DNA from: Asterias rubens
Lineage: Eukaryota; Echinodermata; Asteroidea; Forcipulatida; Asteriidae
Direction of reading: 5' to 3'
Length of the DNA stretch: 64,000 nt
NCBI RefSeq assembly: GCF_902459465.1
Contig: NC_047083.1
Coordinates: 4,026,523-4,090,522 of the forward strand
A program made the position numbers and the translations under genes. How positions within the stretch are numbered: the stretch's first letter is position 1; each line of letters opens with the position of its first letter. Below are positions 54,510 through 64,000 of the stretch, in pieces. The notes under the pieces are model-generated. The model was not told the DNA's origin. It searched no databases and saw only the letters and a list, made by a program, of their open reading frames with translations.

Positions 54510-54830
54510 TGCTTTAGGGTCCCCTAGTCTTTGCCGAGTTTCGTTCATGTATTAGTCTTTATCGAGGCGCACCCGGCGGCGGCACCCCTAGACTTGATGA
54601 CAAGTCGTTAGGCGCTGCCTATTTGTCTGTCTTTCATGCAACAGTCACAGTGCGATGTTACACATGCAACAGTCGTAGGTAGCGCGAGGCACACACATAC
54701 TGGGATCGAGGGTGTGTGCATCGTCCCCGTAGTTACGCCGCGCTGTAACTACACACCGCGCTTAACAATTACCGTCTTGACTTCAAGACTATACGGCAGC
54801 CCCGAAGTCACTGAAAGTAATGGGGTCCTG
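54510..54830. other. Insertion specific to segment A'
   Basis: About 300 bp between CGATGTGTG and GGGTCCTGCTTGATGG that is absent from segment A near 21265. Contains inverted GTCTTGACTTCAAGAC; not otherwise recognised. Confidence 0.55.
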
Positions 54831-55234
54831 CTTGATGGGGTGCCGCGTGCGCCTCGACAAGGCTATTCATCATGTATCTGCTTCTTTGAAACCACTGTAA
54901 CCCCTCTGGCTGGTGTTAAAAACTTATGTTCAACAGTCTACAGCTTTGTGCAATTAACTGAAACTTAAAATATCAACATAAACCACAAGAGAAACTGACT
55001 GAGTAAATTAATTGGGCAATAATTTTTGGGGTTGAACAAAGAATTGACACGAATGGGATGTGAACCAACGACCTCCGGTGCGGATTAAACGTGTTGGCAT
55101 TTTTGTCAATATCTTTGTTCGGGGATGCCAGTCAGAAGCCATACAACCGTTAACTGCCGTGTAGCCAGGGGTCACACCCAAAATACGAAACAACCTGGAA
55201 AGAGGCAGCCAAGGGACCACCTTAAGGGGATGCG

Positions 55235-55571
55235 TAGTCTTGGTTCCAAGACCATTGATGTTGCGCGGTCACACACAACCAACGTTCCTATATCTATGCA
55301 CGGCAAAAACTGTACACGCTTGTAATGAACGAACGCTAGCGGGCGCTGTTTCTCTGATTTAGATCTCGTGTCATTTGCATAGTCTGGCCACGCCTTCAAT
55401 TTGCAAATATCCAAGACCTTGGTGAGATCATGGTGAGAGATCCGGATATCAGAGAAACAGAGCGCCCGCTAGCGTTCGTTCATTACAAGCGTGTACAGTT
55501 TTTGCCGTGCATAGATCGGAACGTTGGTTGTGTGTGACCGCGCAACACCAATGGTCTTGGAACCAAGACTA
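55235..55571. mobile_element. 337-bp MITE with 9-bp target duplication
   Basis: Ends TAGTCTTGGTTCCAAGACC and the inverse GGTCTTGGAACCAAGACTA; long arms share GAACGAACGCTAGCGGGCGC. Flanked by GGGGATGCG at 55226-55234 and 55572-55580; segment A has the single unfilled GGGGATGCG at about 22127. A 9-bp duplication fits MULE, or Merlin/hAT-like transposition if read as 8. Confidence 0.88.
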
Positions 55572-56139
55572 GGGGATGCGACTTTTTGAAACTTAATTAA
55601 TCTGACCTAAAAATTTGGACAGAAAGTTTTGCTTCCTCAAACCAGAAAGACAGTAAATACAACAAGTTAAAAGGTTTTTTTTTTCATTGCTCATTTTTAT
55701 TTAGGCTACTTGGTTACTGAGACGATGTAAAGTACACCTAAGAAAACTCTACAAAGTTTCAAAAAGATTCAGTCCACTTTAGTTATCTTCAGTATCACTT
55801 TTTTTATAGAAAAACTCAAAGTTGTGAAATCTTTTGAACCTTGTAAAGTAGGCACTACTTAAATCTTGAACAAAACAGTTTAGAAGCTGTGGAAGACAAA
55901 GTTACTATAGGCATGCGGAGGATTTGTGTTTTGAGTTTTGAGTTTTGAGTGTTTTGAGTATTATTTTGAGTAATTACCAATAGTGTCCACTGCCTTTAAA
56001 CCGCTTATCTCGAGTGTTCTACAATACAACTAGCGTCTTTTAGTTATGATTGTTATTATAATCAAATCAACCGATTTCCAGTAATAATCTATTTAAAACC
56101 CATGATACTTGTCTGATGAATCACTATACTCTTTTTCAG

Positions 56140-56326
56140 GGCCCAGGATTACCAACCAAAGTTCCACGTGATTTTCATGATAAGAAAACAACAGCTGAAT
56201 GCCAGTCAACAAAGCAAAATGCAACAAATTGATTAAAAGATTGGCTTGGTAGTCTTGTTTTTATCAAGGAAGAAATTTCATGCTAAGCAAATTTCTGTGC
56301 TTACAGACAGGCTTTATGAAATTGGG
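56140..56326. mobile_element. CCCAATTTCATAG-type element, diverged
   Basis: Shared with segment A (about 22640-22826); ends CTTTATGAAATTGGGACC. Confidence 0.5.
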
Positions 56327-56885
56327 ACCAGATCAGAACTGACAGGGGATTTTTCCTCAGATTCTGGGTCAGTTTGACCCATTTCTGGGTCACTTTGATA
56401 CAAACTACGGGTAAAACTGACCCGAACATGACCTAAAGGGACCCGGATTTCAGTTTGTGGATCAATTCCACTACTGTGTGCAGAGGAGGGTTTAGACAGT
56501 TTTTAAAATAAATGTAATATTTATTCGTGGAAGAGAAATTAAAGAACCCATAATGGTCACCACCATTGCTTAATTTAATTACTTAATCGAGATACAATAA
56601 TAATTGTAAGCAATATCTTGTCCAAAGTATACACGTTTAGAGTTAATTATCACTAGATCAAGATCCGCGGTTTAGGTGGATTGTTCACGGATGTTATGCT
56701 TAAGTATTTTATATTTGTATCAATTCAAAACTGTAAGATGGTGTGTACATAATATACTCATTTTAAAGAGTTTAAACACATGTCGTACCAACTTTTTAAA
56801 TGAACGTGTTTATCATGATTTTGACACCTGCTCAAAATGGTTTGTACAAACACATACAATAAACTAATGGGTACAAAACTTAAGC

Positions 56886-57236
56886 AAAGGAAACCTCTTT
56901 AGTAATTGTCGAAGACGAGTATTCTCTAAAATTAACTACAAACCTGTGGAAATTTGAGCTCAATTGGTCGTTGAAGTTGTGAGAAGACGAATGAAGAAAA
57001 AAACACAATATTGTCGCAAAGGTTGTGTGCTTTCAAATGCCTGAATTTGAGACCTCAGTCGAGATCTCGAATACGAATCAATTCAACCTCTTTCTCAAAA
57101 ACTACGTGACTTCAGAGGGAGCCGGTTCTCACAATGTTTTATACCATGATCAACAGCTGCTCTCCATTGCTCGTAACCAAGTAAGTTTTTATGCTAACAA
57201 TTATTTTGAGTAATTACCAACAGTGTTCACTGCTTT
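56886..57236. mobile_element. TTAA-type MITE, diverged (A' copy)
   Basis: Copy of 23405-23752. Confidence 0.65.
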
Positions 57237-57411
57237 TACGCTTATACAAATATGTTGACAATCTGTTTTCAGAGTGTAAGTATAGGCCTGTACGTATTCT
57301 TTCGATAGCTAGTGATAATTAAAACGTCATCCGTCGTGAGGGAAAAACACTGGTTATTATTATTATTTTTTATTAATGTTATTATTAGTATAATAATTGT
57401 TTTTATTATGT

Positions 57412-57515
57412 TTAGATGTCGAGGCATCCAAGGCTCAAGTTCGCAACGTCGATAAACGCGACCCGACCGACAAGACCGAAGCATGCGTGAAAGTTATTAC
57501 CACTTATGCTGATGT
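57412..57515 (-). CDS. Secreted protein copy 2 exon 5 (stop codon)
   Basis: 104 nt; reads DISISGNNFHACFGLVGRVA and ANLSLGCLDI. The most diverged exon of the pair, while its flanking intron is almost identical to that of copy 1. Confidence 0.85.
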
Positions 57516-60500
57516 CTGAAATTTTCAGACATGCGGTCACGAATGTTGCAACACCATAGCACACGTATGGCGGATTCACAGCTAGTAGAGTAAAACAAAA
57601 AGGGAAACAAAATTAATTTAAAACACTGGGAGTTTTTGAACGCTAGGTGGCAGCAAACTTACCAGGTGAATTCCCTATAACGCGTGCGATTAGCTTCCCC
57701 CAGTGTACCGGGGTTTACACTCGTGATAGCCACCGAGACCCCGCTCGTGAGCTGGGTATGTGGTAGTCTTGGCCCAATACGTAAGTGCTCCATATTGGAT
57801 AGTGTACTACGCTCCTAAGCTGGGTCTGTGGTAGACTGGTCCCAAGACAGATACTTGCTTTTCAAAACAAGCAATTTTGTTGGACACAATTATTTCATTG
57901 GACACGTAAGCATTCTGTATCTGTGTTTTGATTGGTCGGAGGTGTGACGTTTGACAGCTGCACTGACAGTCGTCTCGCATATGAATGTAGGTGAAATGTG
58001 AAGATGGACGAGGATTGACCTATAGGCTAGAGGCCACTCTCACGAGCCTCGAAGTGTGACGTCAGAGGTCAGGCTAGGTCTGGAGTGCAGTTTCGACCCC
58101 AACCAAATCCCAACCGAGTCAACAAGTCGGTTACCGGTTGGTCTGCTGAACAGCATCGTCACCGCGTCTCAACCGAGACGCGAAAACGCTCAACCGATGA
58201 CCAATGTTTCCGGTTGGGGTCGTCAAAACGCACTCATGTGGTGACTGACATCGGGAGAGAAACGAGTATCACGTGTAAGCTAATCGAGCGCAAGGTCACA
58301 TACGCAGTTTTGAGCATGCGCATATTACCGATAATAATGGTAAGTCTGCTGCCACCTAGTGTCCCAAAAAGTCCAATTGGAAATGAAAATAACGTGTAAA
58401 CTCAATGGGGGACTTTAGAAAGCTGAGGGTGAAGGTCTGGTTATGCGCACATTACAGAGCACCATGTATTAAATGGACACGTTGTCTTGGGTCGGACGAG
58501 TTGGTCTATAAAAAGCGTTTGCAACCGTTTGTTATAAAATGCATTATTATGGGTAGGAAGATGTTGTAATAGATAACTATCCCCACAAACACGCCTCGAA
58601 ATTGCGTGGTTTTCCTTTTACTTTGCGAACTAACACGGTCGGCCATTTGATGGGTGTCCAAACGGCCGACCGTGCTAGTTGATGAGGTTAAAGGAAAATC
58701 GTACAATTTCGAGGCGTGTTTGTGTGGATCATTATATTCTACTTTTACAACATCCTCCTACCCAGATGCATTTTATAGCAAACGGTTGCAAACGCTTTTC
58801 AAAGACCAACTCGACCAATTCAAGGCAACGTGTTCCTTTAAAGTGGTAAGTCTTCTGCCACCTAGCGTCACTGCACGCTGACATTAGTTCCTTTTCGAAG
58901 GGAAGATGTTAGGCGAAGCTAGAAAGATGCTAGGCGGAGCTAGAAAGATGTTAGGCGGAGCTAAGATATGTTAGGCAGAGTTAGAAGGACAGATGTTAGG
59001 CGGAGCTAAAAAGATACTAGGCGGAGCTAAGATATGTTAGGCGGAGCTAGAAAGATGCTAGGCGGAGTTAGGAACATATTTTAGGCAGAGCTAAAATGAT
59101 ACAGATGTTCTAAAAGCTAAAAGGATAGATAAGTTGAGCTAGAAGGATAGATGCCAGATTTTATTGTTTTTTATTAAGGGTCAATAATGGGGCAAACAAG
59201 ACAAGATTCTTGGCTTACCCGACACCTCCTGGTTGACGATGGTGTCCCCGTTGACTTTCAGGGTGATTTGAACGCCGTAGTTCTCCGGGATGTAGTCCAC
59301 AATCAGCTCAGCTGAAAAACAAAATAATATTAGAAAAATTTATTTAACCTCCAAGCAGATCCTTGCCATTTGATTGGAGGATTGTCCGTCACGTGATAGC
59401 AAATAAAAGTACCATTGCACGCTGAGTCACTCACCGTGCTTTTTCGTTCCATCCGAAAAGTACCATTGCACGCTGCTGCCAGCGTGCAACGAAAAAGCTG
59501 AGTAAAAACATCACTGCGTGCGCGTGTCTTTGGTAACGCAGCAGGTGTTACTGCAAGAAGGCATAGTAAAATTACTAGCATTCGGCTTCTACAGTTGAAA
59601 TTGTTTGTTTTGAAAGTTGTATCTTTCAATCAAAATGACAAAGATCTACTTGGATGTTATATAAAACAAATAATGAATGTTTTTCATTCGTGCAATGGTG
59701 CGAATAATATGTTCATTCGTTGAAAACTGAAATGTTCTATTCAACTCGGCTCCGCCTCGTTGAATAGAACATTCCATCTTTCAACTCATAAACATATTCG
59801 CACCATTGCACTCATAAACATTCATTATGTGTATAATATCGCCGTACTAGTGCGTTATATCGCCGTAATCGCCGTATTTTATTGCGTTATATCGCCGTAT
59901 TTTATTGCGTTATATCGCCGTATTTTATTGCATTATATCGCCGTACTATTGCGTTATATCGCCGTACTATTGCGTTATATCGCCGTACTAGTGCGTTATA
60001 TCGCCGTATTTTTTGCGTTATATCGCCGTACTATTTATTGCGTTATAATCGCCGTTTTTTATTGTGATATCAACATTCTACGGGGCAAAGACACAAGGCA
60101 CGACGTCCGAGGTCCAAGTTTCTTTTCAGGTGAGTTGAGACCTTGTTTTAATTACTTATTTTCTAATTAGGGCACATTAACTGTGAATTGTACTCGTTTA
60201 TTGCTGATTCGAGCAGTCCCAACATTATCATAGTACGGCGATATAACGCAATAAAATACGGCGATATAACGCAATAAAATACGGCGATATAACGCAATAA
60301 TACGGCGATATAACGCACTAGTACGGCGATATAACGCAATAGTATGGCGATATATCGCCGTAAAATAAAACAAGAGTTCTCTAGGAATTGGCCACCGTAC
60401 AAAAATAATAGCTGAACAGAACGCGCATTGTAACTGTTGAATCCAACAGGCCGACCTAAAGAGAAACGGGTGTAATTTCACAATTAAAATTTGTAGTATC

Positions 60501-63500
60501 TTCCAATCAAAATGACAAAGATCTACTTGGATGTTATATAAAACAAATAACGAATGTTTTTCATTCGTGCAATGATGCAAATTATGTTCATTCGTTGAAA
60601 GTTGGAATGTTCCATTCAACTCGGCTCCGCCTCGTTGAATTGAAATATTCCATCTTTCAACGCATGAACGTATTCGCACCATTGCACTCACAAACATTCA
60701 TTTTGTGTATAATAATACTTTACTGAAAATTTAAAAATTAAACGGTGTTGGTGTTTATCACCCTCCCCTCTATAGACTTGATTCAAGTCTTAGATCGCGG
60801 TTATTCTTCTGCATCTCAGCCACGAAAACGCCCCCCCCCCCTCCTTCACTGACTCCCAGCATTTCGATAATACCCAATGGTCAACTTAGCACACATGGCG
60901 TGATATAGAGCGCCAATGTATCATTAAGCGCAGTAATTAGATTGGGTATAACTAATTGTTGACACACTTCTTGAATGTGCATATCAAGTCAGACTCTGAT
61001 GAAGTTTTTGGGAGCATTCCATGGTCTGGAGAGCAAAAATGAAAAAAAAGTGCGACTTGCAGACTTGCGAATCTTTGACGGGGTTTGGTTCCGTGATACA
61101 AGTATAGTGTCTCTACAACGCATCTTTGGGTGCGTTCGTTTAGCTCCTCTTGGTCGACCCCGGTGCGTGGCGTGTTTTTTTTACCAGGACGAACGTGGGT
61201 AATTATCTGCATACACTCGTCCTGGGAAAAAAACCCGCCACACACCGGGGTCGACTCAGGGAAGCTAAACGAACGCACCCATTGTTTCAGACTTGTTCTT
61301 CCTTCCTGATCATGCTTCAGCTCAAGTCTTTTATTATTTGAATGAGAAATGACCTCTATCTGAAATACGTTACTTCAGAGGGAGCCATTTCTCACAATGT
61401 TTTGTACTATCAACAGCTGTCCACTGCTCGTTACCAAGTTAGTTTTGCTACTAAAAATTATTGTGAAAAAAATTACCAATAGTATCCGTATGCCTATAAT
61501 CAATCAGTATAATTTGAATCCATTTTTTATTTCAGTCACTCTAATGGCATCGATCTGAGTGCTGCACTGCATAACAAATCATAGTAAGGGGCATGTACTA
61601 ATAAATTCAATTAAAACAAATCAGCAGACTATTACCATTGACATCGAAAGTATATGACCAAAACCCTAGGTCTACTGGAACGGAAATGGATCCTGTGCAG
61701 GTCCCGACATCTCCTGACACCGAACACTGTCCGTCGGCAGAGACTGCTGGCTTATCTGGATTTGCAGAATAGACACAAATAAATATTAAGGAATGAACAA
61801 TAATAATAATTAATAATAATAATAATTGTGGCTTCTTATATAGCGCACATGTCCGTCACTTAGTGACGCTCCTGCCGTCGATTTCACAAAACTCTTCCTA
61901 ACTTAAGACTAATCTTAGGACTTAAGACGAGTCCCAACCCTGCACTGTAACATGTAGACCTTAAGATTAATCCTAAGTTAGGAAGAGTTACTCGTCCTAA
62001 CTCGAGATAAGACGAGTACTACCTCTTTGTGAAATCGACGGCGGGCGCTGATCAGTATTTCCTGCAAGATGTGGGACTACGTTTGAACTATGAGACCTAA
62101 TTCTGACAGCACCATGTAATATTTGTACAAGGTGCTGTGGGCGCACCTTGTGCCGATCGGACAAGGAACACCGGGGCGAACTCCTTCTTTTTTCGATAAG
62201 TGCACTTGGTTATTTTACATTCGTTACATAACACATGAGACCAACGGCTTAACGTCCCATCCGAAGGACGAAGCAATGGTTAAGTGTCTTGCTTAAGGAC
62301 ACAAGTGTCATGGCTGGGGATTCGAACCAACACTCTGCTGATCAGAAACACAAGAGTTTGCACTCGGTGCTCTTAACCGTTCGTCCACGACACTTCCACG
62401 TTACAGAATTGGTAAGAATCAAAAATCGTGAAGATCACAAGTTAACATAAAACTTACATGGTCTAATGATGATTATAGTAGAAAAACATCTCATGGAATA
62501 TTATTGTCTTAAATGTGTTGAGAAATAAATAATCTTATTTCCTGTTTTCGATTTTTATCGCTCAGCGAGCGTTGTACTAATTTTTCTTTTTGCATCGATG
62601 TCATGCAAAAATAGGAATCGGCTTTTCACTATTTTCTCGGGACCCAGATTGCCGATCGATCTCAAACTTCTACAGGTGTGTCAATTTATATATTTGGTGG
62701 ATTACAAAGAGTGCTTACAAAAATATAGTAAAAAAACGATTGACACAAAAACAACAAATCACACGCTCACTGTGAGATAAACTCCAAACGCGAGATTAGA
62801 TTATTTATTTCACATGATTAGGACATTTCAGACGGATATATTTCAAAGGATATTTTCAAATATTAGGTCTATCATCATCATTAGGTTTTTGCTTCTTAGC
62901 AATTCTGCAACGTTCCTAAACGAAATAAATAAGTAAATTGCTTCTTAGCAATTCTGCAACGTTCCTAAACGAAATAACTAAGTCAATTATGAACGGAGAG
63001 ACTGTTTAATTTGGACTTGATTGTCTAAACAAAATTAACTCTTTTGAGTACTCGAATTGAGTACAAACATCAAAAGACAAATGCAGTGAATAAACAAAAA
63101 ATTAATAATTTAGGTATAGGACGAATGTTCAATTTGGGACTTGATTGGCTAAACATAATAAACTAATCACAATTTAAAACAACAATTAAAATTGAGAACA
63201 AACATCAACACGACAGTAAAAAAAAAATACAAAACAGTAGTTAATTAAAGTAGATTATGAACTACAGAAGTATGCAGTTGGCTTTATACTTCGATTCCAG
63301 TTTTTCTGGAAACTTCGGAGATCATTACATGCTTTACGGTAAAAAAAAACCAAACAAAAAAAAGGGAAAATAAGTTACTTTGCGATGTTGCCAAAGATAC
63401 AAAATTGTTATACAATTCAAAAAGGAGATTGCACTGAAACATTTCAAAATCACCCAAAAGAAACCATTTAAACACAACCAAATCCAGATTATTGAAGAAC

Positions 63501-63837
63501 AATGAAACACCGTATTAATAGGAGGAAGGGACAGCAAGTTAAAAACAACAACCATAGAATGGACTAAAACCATCAAACACCCAAACTAAACTGGTACAGA
63601 GAGCAACTTTTCAAACAATGAAGAAACAAAATGAAATTCAGCAAAGCTCACGACTTGCCATTTTTCGTTCAAGTAGGTCTTTAGACAGAAAGAAAGAAAT
63701 ATACACCAATGACGTCACTTACACAAAATAGCATCCGAGCTCAAACCGTACATGCTGGCCTTCTTCGCAACCGACACCATCTTCAAGAAGAACTCCTTTT
63801 CCTCGGAAGTCATCTCCACTCTCTCGATGTCTTTGAT
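57412..63837 (-). CDS. Small secreted protein, DUF4773-like, copy 2, exons 2-5
   Basis: Join on the minus strand: 63837-63723, 61755-61636, 59311-59219, 57515-57412; same lengths (115, 120, 93, 104 nt) and phases as copy 1, all borders GT-AG. Exon 1 with the signal peptide must lie right of base 64000. The frame is open and ends LSLGCLDI at a TAA. Against copy 1 I count about 19 replaced residues and about 4 silent codon changes over 143 codons. Changes rise from one base in exon 2 to about 13 in exon 5; many are conservative (I/L, V/I, S/N). The cysteines, YIPENYG and FHACFG are unchanged. Probably a functional, diverged paralogue about 34 kb from copy 1. Function unknown. Confidence 0.8.
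58468..58842. mobile_element. Hairpin MITE (A' copy)
   Basis: Copy of 25131-25505, with centre GGTCGGCCATTTGATGGG. Confidence 0.78.
58908..59110 (+). repeat. About 21-bp minisatellite (A' copy)
   Basis: About ten units of GATGCTAGGCGGAGCTAGAAA type; longer than the segment A array by about two units. Confidence 0.85.
59219..59311 (-). CDS. Secreted protein copy 2 exon 4
   Basis: 93 nt; reads AELIVDYIPENYGVQITLK and VNGDTIVNQEVS; three residues differ from copy 1. Confidence 0.88.
59838..60060 (+). repeat. TATATCGCCGTA minisatellite, forward array
   Basis: About ten units of roughly 20-21 bp, TTGCGTTATATCGCCGTACT, with TATTTTA and TAGTG variants. Confidence 0.9.
60234..60362 (-). repeat. 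TATATCGCCGTA minisatellite, inverted array
   Basis: About six units of TACGGCGATATAACGCAATA, the reverse complement of the forward array. Separated from it by about 170 bp, so the two can pair as a very long hairpin. Neither array is present in segment A. Confidence 0.9.
61127..61279. mobile_element. Hairpin MITE, GGGTGCGTTCGTTTAGCT ends (A' copy)
   Basis: Copy of 26909-27065. Confidence 0.75.
61636..61755 (-). CDS. Secreted protein copy 2 exon 3
   Basis: 120 nt; reads KPAVSADGQCSVSGDVGTCT and DLGFWSYTFDVN. Both cysteines conserved. Confidence 0.86.
61803..62397 (-). mobile_element. Near-complete tRNA-derived SINE with a nested MITE
   Basis: Read on the minus strand: a tRNA-like head with GTCGTGGACGAACGGTTAAG and B box GGTTCGAATCCCC, body with AAGCAAGACACTTAACCATT, then CAAGGTGC/GCACCTTG pairing, and a tail ATATAAGAAGCC with AAT repeats near 61803-61835. 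A CGATTTCAC-type MITE (about 61874-62044) is nested near the tail. It lies in the 1.4-kb insertion specific to segment A' (61801-63236). Confidence 0.75.
62400..63236. other. Rest of the insertion specific to segment A'
   Basis: No gene. Contains a direct repeat of about 55 bp (TTGCTTCTTAGCAATTCTGC at about 62888 and 62939) and part of a GCCATTGGACAC-like element (GATTGCCGATCGATCTCAAA). Confidence 0.5.
63723..63837 (-). CDS. Secreted protein copy 2 exon 2
   Basis: 115 nt; one base differs from copy 1 (Asn to Ile near the end, SSDAIL). Confidence 0.83.
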
Positions 63838-63901
63838 CTACAAACAGTCAAAGTCATCCTCATCGTTAACAATCCCCGAACGTGAAACTTGTGTCCTTTA
63901 A

Positions 63902-64000
63902 GACATTGGACACCTTTGGTAACAGTCTTCTCGCTTAGTGAGTCTCAACATAATTAAATGCATAAATGACAAACTGTAAACATTTGAACTCAATTATTGG
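63902..64000. mobile_element. TTAA-type MITE, cut by the window edge
   Basis: Copy of the start of 28256-28620. Confidence 0.7.

Larger units (their letters stand above)
53472..64000. repeat. Segment A' of a large direct duplication
   Basis: Second copy of 20095-28357, running off the right edge. Insertions found only here: 53848-53901, about 54510-54830, 55235-55571, about 59597-60400 and 61801-63236. Missing here: the MITEs at 20420-20565 and 21744-22122. Confidence 0.9.

Noticed and set aside
58654-58881. 75-residue frame reading KGKSYNFEACLCGSLYS
   Set aside because: It lies in one arm of the hairpin MITE at 58468-58842.
59760-60697. Long frames of repeated RYIAVLLRYIAVL on both strands
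   Set aside because: They translate the TATATCGCCGTA minisatellite; the repeat is absent from the paralogous segment.

Overview
The window looks like nuclear DNA of a marine invertebrate, most probably an echinoderm and perhaps a sea star. The support is spliced genes with GT-AG introns, AT-rich introns packed with short inverted-repeat transposons, a BEL/Pao retrotransposon, a Merlin-type DNA transposon and tRNA-derived SINEs. The echinoderm call rests on my recollection of the repeat families and is an inference. Most long open frames here lie inside repeats and are not genes.

Three host gene families can be reconstructed by joining exons with matching splice phase. (1) A KIAA0930 (C22orf9) homologue lies on the minus strand: five coding exons from 9988 to 114, continuing off the left edge. 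(2) A TMEM183 homologue lies on the minus strand: five exons from 19499 to 12533, 400 codons, with an F-box-like region in exon 4. A second, inverted copy (plus strand, 35075-40795) lacks exon 1, has lost 9 bp of the F-box-like segment and has a damaged acceptor before the last exon, so it is probably a pseudogene. (3) A small secreted protein resembling DUF4773 lies on the minus strand: five exons from 29069 to 23927, 168 residues with signal peptide and a TATA box. Its tandem paralogue starts beyond the right edge; exons 2-5 lie at 63837-57412.

Layout: 1-9988 KIAA0930; 11117-18010 first arm of the TMEM183 inverted duplication; 19337-19499 TMEM183 exon 1; 20095-28357 segment A with the first secreted-protein gene; 29240-34970 inverted and tandem repeat units; 35030-42211 second TMEM183 arm, carrying a 1.5-kb solo LTR; 42224-52719 a palindrome built on Merlin sequence and interrupted by an intact 7.1-kb BEL/Pao element with identical LTRs; 53472-64000 segment A', a direct copy of segment A.

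The most useful property of the window is that its duplications give natural empty sites. Comparing copies shows that the most abundant short transposon targets TTAA, that another makes a 9-bp target duplication, and that the solo LTR made a 5-bp one. The most interesting biology is the secreted-protein pair: coding exons 3-5 differ more than adjacent introns, and most differences change the amino acid. No novel multi-gene system could be supported.
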